From Pokkaliibacter sp. MBI-7 (lineage in GTDB: Bacteria > Pseudomonadota > Gammaproteobacteria > Pseudomonadales > Balneatricaceae), in contig NZ_JARVTG010000002.1 of NCBI RefSeq assembly GCF_029846635.1, forward strand, positions 2,114,786-2,178,785: a DNA stretch of 64,000 nt, given 5' to 3'. The notes below the pieces were generated by a model, which had not been told where the DNA came from, did not search any database, and was given only the letters and a program-made list of their open reading frames with translations. Shown in pieces: positions 25,356-33,056 of this stretch. Within the stretch, counting starts at the first letter, position 1; every line of letters starts with the position of its first letter. The translations under genes were made by a program, and so were the position numbers.

Positions 25356-25733
25356 ATGCGCATTCTCTTTATTTCAGCGTTTGCCTCTGACACCTCCGTG
25401 CTAACCGGACAGCCCAAGCAACAGTGGCTGGCCGAGGAGCGCCATGTGATCGCTCAGGCGCTGGACAGAATGAAGCAGCATTTAGAGGCTGCGCAATCCT
25501 ATCTGGACGAAGGCGATACTCAACAGGCCCAGTGCTTCGCATACGCTGCCGGGGAGGACGCATGGGAAGCCATGCAGGCCTTCCCCACCGCGTTAAACCT
25601 GTCTCCGGTGCTGGCTGCGGCATTTGAACGTAGCTGGCACGAGTGTGAGCGAAAACACCTCAGTTGGGTCAAGGGCATTGCCTATGAGCCCGAGGTGAAT
25701 GGTGCGATCTGTCTGACGCCGATCACGGTGTGA
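25356..25733 (+). CDS. Unknown protein of the small-gene array
   Basis: 125 residues. The centre is helical and charged (QQWLAEERHVIAQALDRMKQHLEAAQSYLDEG). No signal peptide or membrane segment. The ATG at 25356 follows CTGGAG. Function unknown; grouped with its neighbours by its duplicated leader. Confidence 0.62.
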   Translation: MRILFISAFASDTSVLTGQPKQQWLAEERHVIAQALDRMKQHLEAAQSYLDEGDTQQAQCFAYAAGEDAWEAMQAFPTALNLSPVLAAAFERSWHECERKHLSWVKGIAYEPEVNGAICLTPITV

Positions 25734-25844
25734 ACGGATAGCTCCGACACCTCTCATTAACCCTTTCACTACCACCCCGGAGGCACCCATTCCCTTCGGG
25801 GACAGGTGCTTCCCGTTATCCATTGGAACCTTCGGGAGCATGCT

Positions 25845-26402
25845 ATGACGTCAACTACCTTTCCCGCACACACGGTTAACACCGTCACGCCGGTGTCTGA
25901 GGTGATCGTGCCTGGTTGCCTGATCATCATTGACAGCACTATTACGCTGGATGTGGTCTGCCCACCGTACTGCACGGCGCCGATACGTCTTTCGTCGCAG
26001 GCGACTATTGATCTCAACGCCTCGCTCAGTGTGGCTGAGGCGATGAGGGACGCGGAGGGGCATTTCCGATACCTGCGCCATCTGGCACAGGTCAGTGTGG
26101 AACAGGCTGGACCGCATGCCCCTGTTCTTCTTCCTGTCAGCATGACCATTCGCAGTCAGGAGGCCAGTTTCAGGGGCGTGAATTTTCAACGCTACCAGGA
26201 CGGCCAGTGGGAAGAGGACTATGCCCTGATTCCCCCTGAACGATGGCGTGTGACGCAGGAGAAGATCGACTTCTTCGGTCGCACCTGCAGTGAGCTGATC
26301 AGACACGGTGACCCACTTGAGGCAGCGGACTGGCAGGGTCGGGAAGCCGTACTGGCTGACCGGCTCAGGCTCTCCCGTCTTGTGGCGGGTGAACCTGCCT
26401 GA
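25845..26402 (+). CDS. Unknown protein, tandem paralogue 1
   Basis: 185 residues and clearly paralogous to the next gene. Both share a VIVP.(C/G)LI(I/V)I-S-I beta-rich segment, SV(K)VAEAM..AEGHFR, GPHAPVLLP.SM.I, FQRY..G.W..(D/N).ALIP.E.W..TQ and LAGEPA. The ATG at 25845 follows CGGGAG. I do not recognise the family. The leader (TTGGAACCTTCGGGAGCATG) is also shared with paralogue 2, so gene and leader were duplicated together. Confidence 0.7.
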   Translation: MTSTTFPAHTVNTVTPVSEVIVPGCLIIIDSTITLDVVCPPYCTAPIRLSSQATIDLNASLSVAEAMRDAEGHFRYLRHLAQVSVEQAGPHAPVLLPVSMTIRSQEASFRGVNFQRYQDGQWEEDYALIPPERWRVTQEKIDFFGRTCSELIRHGDPLEAADWQGREAVLADRLRLSRLVAGEPA

Positions 26403-26445
26403 TCTGTTTCACGCTTTTTTCACTTTGAACCTTCGGGAGAACGTT

Positions 26446-27045
26446 ATGAACTCAACTATCGCCAGGGTGAACGCGGCGCAAACAGTGACGTGTCTGTGGG
26501 ATGTGATCGTGCCCGATGGCCTGATCGTCATTCACAGTGACATCGCTTTTGAGCTGGGCTGTGCACCTTATTACTCCGGTCCCCTGCGTACCCGTACCAC
26601 GATCCGTCTGCCTCTTCAGGCGTCGGTCAAGGTGGCGGAAGCGATGCAGGTCGCGGAGGGGCATTTCCGGGAAATGGCACGTCTGGCTCAGGTCAGAGCG
26701 GAGCAACATGGCCCGCATGCCCCTGTTCTTCTTCCTCAGTCCATGGAGATTGTCAGTATGGACCCTGTATGCGAAGGCGCGGTACTCCAGCGCTACATCC
26801 AGGGGAGCTGGCAAGACAATGTGGCACTGATTCCACGTGAGCAGTGGCTGGCTACGCAGGCACAGATGGATCAGATCAGCGATACCTGGGTATCGCTGAT
26901 CCATCAGGAACAGTATGCCGAGGCATCGGCCTGGCAGGAGAAAGAGCATCGGCTGCGTGAGCAGCTGAGCTTGTCCTGTGTACTGGCCGGTGAGCCTGCG
27001 ATTCAACAATGGGGACGTTTGCCGGGTTCACCTGAACCTGCCTGA
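26446..27045 (+). CDS. Unknown protein, tandem paralogue 2
   Basis: 199 residues, homologous along its length to the preceding protein but with a different C-terminal extension (IQQWGRLPGSPEPA). The ATG at 26446 follows CGGGAG at the same spacing as in paralogue 1. The spacer between the two genes is only 43 bases. The strong divergence at silent and amino-acid level shows an old duplication that both copies have survived. Confidence 0.7.
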   Translation: MNSTIARVNAAQTVTCLWDVIVPDGLIVIHSDIAFELGCAPYYSGPLRTRTTIRLPLQASVKVAEAMQVAEGHFREMARLAQVRAEQHGPHAPVLLPQSMEIVSMDPVCEGAVLQRYIQGSWQDNVALIPREQWLATQAQMDQISDTWVSLIHQEQYAEASAWQEKEHRLREQLSLSCVLAGEPAIQQWGRLPGSPEPA

Positions 27046-27081
27046 CGTCTGACTACACGCTGACGTTTCACATTAACCATC

Positions 27082-27104
27082 CCTGGGGGAAACACTCCCC
27101 CAGG
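27082..27104 (+). repeat. Leader stem-loop L6
   Basis: Perfect 8-bp stem CCTGGGGG/CCCCCAGG with a 7-base loop, followed by GGTGTTTCTCC as in L2 and L3. It lies 34 bases before the next start codon. Confidence 0.75.
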
Positions 27105-27137
27105 GGTGTTTCTCCGTCTACTGTTTTGGAGAACACC

Positions 27138-27500
27138 ATGATGAATTCACCTGCTCGTACTACTTCGTTCACCGCTGTCACGCTGTTTCAGGCAACACCT
27201 CGTGCTCCACAGGAGATCGAGGCGCTGAAACTGCGCTGGCGTCAGGGTGGCCGGTTGTGGAATATCGAAAACTCAGACGGTTTTGAGGCTCACTTTGTGG
27301 AGCTGCTGGCCTATAGGCTTGAGTGTGAAGCGAACTCTTACGTAAAACGGAAAGAGCAAGCGGATCAGCATGAGCTGACCTTGTTGGCTGATCGTTTGGG
27401 GTGTCCTGACAACCTGGCTTTGGCCCGGTATGTGCTGAACCTGGAACGCGCTTTACTGCGCTTTGAAGAGCCCGGTCTGCGTCTGCAGTCCGTGCGCTGA
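27138..27500 (+). CDS. Unknown protein of the small-gene array
   Basis: 120 residues. Basic and helical in the middle (ALKLRWRQGGRLWNIENSDG, ECEANSYVKRKEQADQHELTLLADRLG). TTGGAG at 27125-27130 precedes ATG 27138; the adjacent ATG at 27141 is equally possible. No recognised domain. Confidence 0.62.
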   Translation: MMNSPARTTSFTAVTLFQATPRAPQEIEALKLRWRQGGRLWNIENSDGFEAHFVELLAYRLECEANSYVKRKEQADQHELTLLADRLGCPDNLALARYVLNLERALLRFEEPGLRLQSVR

Positions 27501-27536
27501 TCAGCGCTCCTCTCTCGTTACTGCTTTTCTTTCACT

Positions 27537-27562
27537 GCCCATGGGGATCTGTCCCTATGGGC
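27537..27562 (+). repeat. Leader stem-loop L7
   Basis: Stem GCCCAT/ATGGGC with an inner GGGA/TCCC pairing, 47 bases before the next start codon. It follows the pattern of the other leader stem-loops in this array. Confidence 0.65.
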
Positions 27563-27608
27563 AGATTCCCTGCCGGCGCAACCGGGGTATTCACCCCAGA
27601 GGCCCGTT

Positions 27609-27920
27609 ATGGATGCCACTGTTCTGTCACTTTTTCAGTTCGCCGCCATGCTCATGCAGCGACGCGCTGCACAGTTTCCCATATATAAGTTCACGCACTC
27701 GGCCATGTTCTGGCCAGAGTGCCCCTGGGCTGAGCCCGGGGAGTGTGCCGTCGACTGGCGTTTGTTCGGTGGGTTGTCACCCACGGAAGTCGCTGCACTG
27801 TCCTCTACGGAGCGGCAGTGTGTGATGGATCTTTCTCTGTCACCCGTCTGGCAGCAGTGCGTCACTACGCTGTTTGCAGAGATGGATGTCTGGCTGTCAT
27901 CAGAGGTGGCAGCTGCATGA
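27609..27920 (+). CDS. Unknown protein coupled to radC
   Basis: 103 residues rich in Trp, Phe and Met. It overlaps the radC start by 4 bases (ATGA), so the two are translationally coupled. The ribosome binding site is poor (CAGAGG at 27597-27602). No domain recognised. Confidence 0.58.
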   Translation: MDATVLSLFQFAAMLMQRRAAQFPIYKFTHSAMFWPECPWAEPGECAVDWRLFGGLSPTEVAALSSTERQCVMDLSLSPVWQQCVTTLFAEMDVWLSSEVAAA

Positions 27921-28375
27921 GTTTCTCTCTCAGTGCGGAAGAGCGCGCGATTATTGATCAGGCGAAAGCCATTCTGATGGGGGCCCTGCGCGAGCCAGGT
28001 ACCGCGATTCACGAACCGGACGCAGCACGCGATTATCTGCGGCTGCAGCTGGCCGCCCGTGAGCGTGAGGTGTTTGCAGTGCTGTTTCTTGATACCCGAC
28101 ACAGGGTCATCCGTTACGACGAGCTGTTTTTCGGCAGCCTTGATGAAACGCCGGTGTACCCACGTGAAGTGATCAAGCTGGCTCTGCAACGCAATGCTGC
28201 AGCGGTGATCTTTGCACACAACCATCCCAGCGGGGATGCTTCGCCCAGTGACGCCGATATCGACTTAACCCGACGCCTTAAGGAGGCGCTGGCACTGGTA
28301 GATATCCGTGTACTGGATCACATGGTTATAGGCCGTGAATCTGTCACCTCTATGGCAGAACTCGAACTGTGTTAA
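27917..28375 (+). CDS. radC: RadC-like JAB/MPN-domain protein
   Basis: 152 residues, so only the JAB/MPN+ domain without the N-terminal helix-hairpin-helix of chromosomal RadC. The JAMM zinc site is complete: His101 and His103 in HNHPSGD, with Ser111 and Asp114 in SPSDAD. The upstream strand FAVLFLDTRHRVI is typical. Such short RadC proteins are common on mobile elements and are of uncertain function; no role in repair should be assumed. The start overlaps the previous stop. Confidence 0.93.
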   Translation: MSFSLSAEERAIIDQAKAILMGALREPGTAIHEPDAARDYLRLQLAAREREVFAVLFLDTRHRVIRYDELFFGSLDETPVYPREVIKLALQRNAAAVIFAHNHPSGDASPSDADIDLTRRLKEALALVDIRVLDHMVIGRESVTSMAELELC

Positions 28376-28408
28376 CTCAACCACTCAACATAACCTTTGG
28401 AGGCCACC

Positions 28409-28639
28409 ATGGCTGAACTGACTCAACCAATGACCCAGACGCAATACCTGCAACTGCAGGCAGAGTATGAACAATTGGACCTCATATGCGCGATGGGCCA
28501 GGAGACCGACGATACGTTTCTGCGTATCGCCGAACTCAACCGTCTGATGGACGACTCGCCATGGACATTGGTCCCCGGCGAGGGATGTATTCTCAAAACC
28601 CAATGGGATGCGCTGTTGGCTGCGTCAGCAGCAAACTGA
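28409..28639 (+). CDS. Unknown small protein downstream of radC
   Basis: 76 residues, acidic, helical N-terminal half (QTQYLQLQAEYEQLDLICAM). The ATG at 28409 follows TTTGGAGG closely. It is the last gene before a terminator. No family recognised. Confidence 0.62.
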   Translation: MAELTQPMTQTQYLQLQAEYEQLDLICAMGQETDDTFLRIAELNRLMDDSPWTLVPGEGCILKTQWDALLAASAAN

Positions 28640-28673
28640 TCCTTTCTCTTTGGTCGTGATAAACGACGTGATG

Positions 28674-28703
28674 CACGGCTCCTTCGGGGGCCGTTTTTGT
28701 TTT
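28674..28703 (+). terminator. Rho-independent terminator ending the radC array
   Basis: Stem ACGGCTCC/GGGGGCCGT with a TTC-type loop and a run of five T's followed by GTTTT. Confidence 0.8.
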
Positions 28704-28860
28704 GGTGGGGCTTAATGACGTGTTTTGTAACCCTGAAACTTTGTAACTCAGCGGTATTTGTCTATATGATTTATATTGTCACGCTTAATATAAGCCACCA
28801 GCACCACCGCACGTTGCGCTATGAATGCATTCGGGACGGGAGAGACGGCTACGGAGAACG

Positions 28861-29757
28861 ATGATGATACCGACTGACTACCATGACGATCCTAAACTCA
28901 CTCTGCTGACAGAACAGCTGTATGAGCTGCAGGTGCCTGCCAGCGTGTGTTTGTATGTGTTGTTGCGGAAACGCGGTATCAAATTAGGTTTTCTCGCTGA
29001 TTTTGTCGGTATGCCCCGCTCTACGCTGATAGATAAGCTGGAGATACCCAGCCATCGTCGCCCCGAGATCTATACCCGTATGCAGCTGGATGTTCGTACC
29101 GCGCTGGGGGTCGATATGATCGGCATCTATCAGGAGGCGGTGTTTGGTGGTGCAGGCTATGCCTATGATTACCCTGCTGTTGTGGCGGCACTGTACGAGG
29201 CCAATGTTGAAGGGCCAATCGTCCTGTATGTCCTGTTTAAGTTGTTGCAACAACACCGCGGTGAAGCGGAAAAAGAACGGATGGTCGCTTCCCTGCTACA
29301 GCAGGTTGGGATGGATCACGGTAGTAGTAATCCGGGTACCTTTTTAGGATTGAAGCTCGGTGGGCATGCCGCACTGACACAGCTGCTGGCCGATATTTTC
29401 GGGGTGGATGTCGCCGCCCTGTATGGCAAAACGAAGACCTCATGGCCCAAACGGGACACTTCAGAGTGCGCTATTGATCCTGAGCAGTTGGTCGCAGAGT
29501 TACCCGGCAGCTATTACTCGGCCAAGTCGATGGAAGAGCTGGATGCCCAGCGTTTGGACGAGTACCGCCAGATGATTTCCAGGGGCCGTAATGCACTGGA
29601 GGTGGCGCGGGAGATGCTGAGTCACAATGTCATGATCAGAGATATTGCACTTGTGGTCGGCAAGTCTTCTGAAAATATATGTATGCAAATTCCCAAATCT
29701 GAGCGTGACGCACTACGCCGCCAGGGTATCGAGCGCACGGCCACGACCTCCAGTTAA
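28861..29757 (+). CDS. Unknown protein with helix-turn-helix-like segments
   Basis: 298 residues. Two segments look like helix-turn-helix motifs: KLGFLADFVGMPRSTLIDKL (residues about 41-60) and MIRDIALVVGKSSENICMQI near the C-terminus. The middle has two similar LL/D-rich parts (DVRTALGVDMIGIYQEAVFG and LADIFGVDVAALYGK). GGAGAACG precedes the ATG at 28861. It forms its own unit between two terminators at the head of the transfer genes, so a regulator of transfer is a reasonable guess, but I cannot name it. Confidence 0.65.
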   Translation: MMIPTDYHDDPKLTLLTEQLYELQVPASVCLYVLLRKRGIKLGFLADFVGMPRSTLIDKLEIPSHRRPEIYTRMQLDVRTALGVDMIGIYQEAVFGGAGYAYDYPAVVAALYEANVEGPIVLYVLFKLLQQHRGEAEKERMVASLLQQVGMDHGSSNPGTFLGLKLGGHAALTQLLADIFGVDVAALYGKTKTSWPKRDTSECAIDPEQLVAELPGSYYSAKSMEELDAQRLDEYRQMISRGRNALEVAREMLSHNVMIRDIALVVGKSSENICMQIPKSERDALRRQGIERTATTSS

Positions 29758-29788
29758 CCCGTTAATCCTTTTTTGATGTTGTTGACCG

Positions 29789-29822
29789 AATGGGGCTCCG
29801 CGTGAGCCCCATTTTGTTTTTT
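29789..29822 (+). terminator. Rho-independent terminator
   Basis: Stem ATGGGGCTC/GAGCCCCAT with a short loop, then TTTTGTTTTTT. It separates the unknown gene from pilL. Confidence 0.88.
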
Positions 29823-29919
29823 GGGGCCATAAACCCTCGCTTGCTCCGTTAGGTTTGTTTACTGACGCGCTCAGTCGCCTGCGGCACTGTGCCTCGCACA
29901 ACGTTGTCGCGAGGTTCAT

Positions 29920-30582
29920 ATGTACACCCCTATCCGCTATCGCTATCCGATCATCGCTATTGCGCTGGCCGTACTGGCTGGCTGCGCCCAGCAGCAACCT
30001 AAACCTACCCCTGAACCCGTATCGGTCAGCCCCTACCTGATAAATCCTGATGTCTACGCAGGTCAGGTGCCGGGTGTGGCGCCGAGTGCGTCTCCCAGTA
30101 CCGTGACCTACGGCCGGTATACCCAGGTGTCGGTCGGTCCCAACGCCGCGCAAATTGATCTGATGGCGCAGATCGTCGACATCCAGATCCCCACCTCGAT
30201 GTCGCCCACACTGGGCGATGCTGTGCGTTATGTCCTGGCCAAGTCGGGCTACTCCCTGGCGGCGCCTTCCTCCGTGACCGACCCGCTCTATACCGCGGAG
30301 CTGCCTGCACCGCTTTACCGCATTGAGTCGATGACACTCCGGGATGCACTGCAGGTGCTCGGAGGTCCTGCCTGGCAGGTGCAAGTGGATGAATTGCACC
30401 GCATGGTGCAGTACGTGCCACGCCCAGGCTATGCCGCGTCGGCAGAGGTGGTGGATGTCAGCGCGCCGGCGCTGGCGACAGTGACGGTGGGTCAGGTGAG
30501 TGAAGCCGGCGCGGTGGGTGAGATGGGGGCCGCCTCGGTGCCCTCTCCTGTGCGTCCGCGTCGTCAGTCCGGTGAGCAGTGA
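29920..30582 (+). CDS. pilL: PilL-like ICE lipoprotein (PFGI-1 class, TIGR03748)
   Basis: 220 residues. The lipoprotein signal ends in VLAGC, so the protein should be anchored by Cys in the outer membrane. The PilL N-terminal domain is recognisable: YGRYTQVSVGPNAAQIDLMA, VDIQIPTSMSPTLGDAVRYVLAKSGY, LPAPLYRIESMTLRDALQVLGGPAW. It begins the transfer gene block and is followed 11 bases later by a coiled-coil membrane protein. The role in the ICE pilus or secretion channel follows from family and position. Confidence 0.9.
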   Translation: MYTPIRYRYPIIAIALAVLAGCAQQQPKPTPEPVSVSPYLINPDVYAGQVPGVAPSASPSTVTYGRYTQVSVGPNAAQIDLMAQIVDIQIPTSMSPTLGDAVRYVLAKSGYSLAAPSSVTDPLYTAELPAPLYRIESMTLRDALQVLGGPAWQVQVDELHRMVQYVPRPGYAASAEVVDVSAPALATVTVGQVSEAGAVGEMGAASVPSPVRPRRQSGEQ

Positions 30583-30593
30583 GGAGCACGGCC

Positions 30594-31409
30594 ATGAGTC
30601 AGGATAATCAACCCTCTGCACTGGATGTGCTCGATGACAACCAGCCCATTATTCAGCAGGCACCTCATCAGTCGTCGATAGCGGCGGAATCCCATCGTGG
30701 TGGGCGTGCTGTATCGCGCTCCGGTAACGGCCTTGCCGTACTGGCGCTGTTCTCGGGGGTGCTGGCGTTAGCGGTATCAGGTTTTGGCATCTACCAGAAC
30801 CTGCAACTGGGTTCGAGCGACCGGCAACAATCAGCGGTAATTAATGCTCAGGCCCAGGCGGTGGAGAAGGAGTTGAATGAGCTTCGCAGCTATACCACGG
30901 GTCTGGAACAGAAATTGACGGCATTGTCGTCCACCTCAAATGGTCTGGTCGGGCTGGCGAGTCGAATCGATCAACTGGAGCGCAGCCAGGGAGCCGGCAG
31001 TGCCATGACCGAGGAGTTACACAAGGCGCTGGCCGGACTCGGTGACCGTCTGGGAGTGGCGGAATCATCACTCACGGTGATGTCGGCCCGTCTCGATGCG
31101 CAGTCTGCTCAGGTGGAGGCCAATGCCGCTGCCGCTGTTCAGGCACGGCAGGTCACGGTGGCTTCTGCAAAAAAGCCGGTGACCCGCACGAGTAAGCCAC
31201 GGGTCCTGACGCCCCCCTTTGTGGTACTGGGGGCTGAGGTGCGGGGCGGTGAGTCCTTTTTATCCGTCGCGCCCTCGGCGACCTCATCGTTATCGCAGGT
31301 CGTGTTGCTGAAAGTGGGGAGCGTGTATTCCGGCTGGAAATTGCAGTCACTGGGTGATGGACGCGCTGTATTTAACGTCAGCGGGCGTAGCCAGGAGGTG
31401 GCGTTATGA
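30594..31409 (+). CDS. ICE membrane protein with coiled coil
   Basis: 271 residues with one transmembrane helix (about residues 44-64, GLAVLALFSGVLALAVSGFGI), a long Gln/Leu/Ser-rich coiled coil (70-190) and a C-terminal domain (PPFVVLGAEVRGGESFLSVAP, SLSQVVLLKVGSVYSGWKL). This layout and its place between pilL and the PFL_4693 gene are typical of these ICEs, although I have no family number. GAGGAG at 30581-30586 supports ATG 30594. It overlaps the next gene by 4 bases. Confidence 0.8.
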   Translation: MSQDNQPSALDVLDDNQPIIQQAPHQSSIAAESHRGGRAVSRSGNGLAVLALFSGVLALAVSGFGIYQNLQLGSSDRQQSAVINAQAQAVEKELNELRSYTTGLEQKLTALSSTSNGLVGLASRIDQLERSQGAGSAMTEELHKALAGLGDRLGVAESSLTVMSARLDAQSAQVEANAAAAVQARQVTVASAKKPVTRTSKPRVLTPPFVVLGAEVRGGESFLSVAPSATSSLSQVVLLKVGSVYSGWKLQSLGDGRAVFNVSGRSQEVAL

Positions 31410-32188
31410 CGCCGCTAAAGTGGCTGGTAATGGGAGTGTCGCTGTCGGTTGTGGGTCAGTGTCTGGCAGGTTCTGTGGGTACCTCTCGCGCGGAAACGTC
31501 ACAGATGACCCAGTCTCAGGGGGCGCAATCACAAGCCGTCGATTCCTCTGCAACCGCAGCGGAGTGGGGGCTGAGCGCCGGTGAGTGGACGCAATATCAG
31601 CAGGCCATGGCCGGTCAGCGGGGGATCTGGTCGCCGGGGCTGGACCCGATTACCACCCTTGGGGTCACCGCTAAGACAGACGCAGAGAGACGGCGTTTCG
31701 CCGAGCTGTTTGTCAAAGCCGAGGCGGTGCGGGTGGAGAAAGAACTCGCCTTCCAGAAAGCGGTTGATGCGGCCTGGGCACGGCTACTCCCCACCACGCA
31801 GCCCATCATGGGGCTGGCCAGTTCGTCACCTGCTTCTTCAGCGTCACCTTTTGGTCAGCCTGCGGTGCCATCGGTGGGGGTGATGAGCGCCGGACGAGTC
31901 TCATTATTTGTGCGTGATAACTGCGTGCTCTGTGATCGTGAGCTGAAAAAGCTGCTGAGCCAGAACCGCCCGATCGACATCTATCTGGTCGGCAGTGAGG
32001 GTAACGACCGAACCATTCAGTTGTGGGCACTGGCACGGGGGATCAGCCCCGCCGCCGTCAAGTCAAAGCAGATCACCCTCAACCATGATAACGGCACCTG
32101 GGCATCCATGGCCGGAGCTGCTCATGCCGGTGATTTGCCCGGTCTTATGCAACAGGTCGCCGGTGAGTGGCGAATCGTGCACGAATGA
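31406..32188 (+). CDS. PFL_4693 family ICE protein (TIGR03759)
   Basis: 260 residues. An N-terminal signal-like segment is followed by the family block EWGLSAGEWTQYQQAMAG, GIWSPGLDPITTLGVTAKTD and RRRFAELFVKAEAVRVEKEL. The C-terminal third is thioredoxin-like, with Cys-x2-Cys in DNCVLCDREL and DIYLVGSEGNDRTI. It is probably periplasmic and part of the mating-pair-formation apparatus. It overlaps the next gene by 4 bases. Confidence 0.92.
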   Translation: MTPLKWLVMGVSLSVVGQCLAGSVGTSRAETSQMTQSQGAQSQAVDSSATAAEWGLSAGEWTQYQQAMAGQRGIWSPGLDPITTLGVTAKTDAERRRFAELFVKAEAVRVEKELAFQKAVDAAWARLLPTTQPIMGLASSSPASSASPFGQPAVPSVGVMSAGRVSLFVRDNCVLCDRELKKLLSQNRPIDIYLVGSEGNDRTIQLWALARGISPAAVKSKQITLNHDNGTWASMAGAAHAGDLPGLMQQVAGEWRIVHE

Positions 32189-32448
32189 GGCCGGTCACTG
32201 TGACGGCCGCTCTCCTGCTCTGGGGCATTTCACTGTTGCCTGGCGTGGCGACAGCTGCCCGTTTTGTGCCTCCGCCGTCGTTTCAGATGGTAGCCCAGGA
32301 GGCAGCCGTTCCCGATGTGCTGCTGTACGCCCTGACGCAAACCGAGAGCAATGCCGGTTTGGTGGATGGCAGCTTCAGTCCGTGGCCATGGACACTGAAT
32401 GTCGCGGGTAAAGGGTTTCGTTATCACTCCCGTGCTGAGAGATGTTAA
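32185..32448 (+). pseudogene. Truncated lytic transglycosylase of the transfer operon
   Basis: 87 codons: a signal peptide (ALLLWGISLLPGVATAA), PPPSFQMVAQEAAVPDVLLYALTQTESNAG with the catalytic-type Glu in TES, and SPWPWTLNVAGKGFRY. The ICE transglycosylases I know continue for about 100 residues with the rest of the SLT fold. Here the frame ends at RAERC and no continuation appears in the other two frames, so a deletion is more likely than a frameshift. Loss of wall-remodelling activity is inferred. Confidence 0.8.
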
Positions 32449-33056
32449 CGACTCGTGTAGGCAAGAGCCGTCTGGTTGAGCTGGCCCTGCGGCAGGCGCT
32501 GGATGAGGATCGCCCTCCCCGCCCCACGTCACTGCATGCGGATCCTGCCGGCATGGCCGAAGAGGGGCTGGCGTTCAGCCAGGCCTGGGCCCGGCTGAGC
32601 ATGCACCCGGATCTGTCGCGCTGCGCATCCGGGGTGGCCGCACAGGTGGTGGAAGATGCGTCCAGGGCGTTGATTCCGCTGGTGCGCCGGGCACGGGGGG
32701 TACTGGGCGAATCAATGAGCAATACGGATCTGCAGGCGGTGATGTGTGATCGCTCAGGGTTGTTTGCCCTGTGTGAACGATATACCGCGCACTACCTGGA
32801 TGTGATGCAGCCCCTCACCTGGATGCTGGTGTCCGACCGGCAGGCACAGCTGCACCGCTCTGCCATTCCCCGTGAGTGTGCGGGACGGGATGCTCGTATG
32901 ATCGCCATCGTGCAGCTGGTTCGGGAACGGCAACTGCGGATAGATGATGGGCTCTGTGCAGCGCTGATACGGCTGCTGGGGTTCAGTGCCGAGCGGGTGT
33001 GTCTGTTACTGACGGCAGCACAGGCATTGTTGGCTGACGAGGGAGCAGAGGCGTGA
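32442..33056 (+). CDS. ICE protein preceding traD (PFL_4695-like position)
   Basis: 204 residues, helical and without signal peptide. The N-terminal LTTRVGKSRLVELALRQ resembles the Walker A region of the adjacent TraD (GTTRVGKTRLAELMV), but it lacks the first Gly and no other ATPase motif follows. The remainder (DPAGMAEEGLAFSQAWARL, RDARMIAIVQLVRERQLRIDDG) looks like the conserved protein that sits before TraD in these ICEs. It begins within the end of the truncated transglycosylase and overlaps traD by 4 bases. Its start may have been altered by the deletion. Confidence 0.7.
   Translation: MLTTRVGKSRLVELALRQALDEDRPPRPTSLHADPAGMAEEGLAFSQAWARLSMHPDLSRCASGVAAQVVEDASRALIPLVRRARGVLGESMSNTDLQAVMCDRSGLFALCERYTAHYLDVMQPLTWMLVSDRQAQLHRSAIPRECAGRDARMIAIVQLVRERQLRIDDGLCAALIRLLGFSAERVCLLLTAAQALLADEGAEA

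Noticed and set aside
23867..27608. CRISPR array or other regular repeat array in the small-gene region
   Set aside because: The repeated leaders are irregularly spaced, differ in length and each precedes an ORF; there are no short identical repeats with spacers.
32442..33056. A second ATPase because of the TTRVGKS string
   Set aside because: The first Gly of the P-loop is missing and no Walker B or other motor motif follows.
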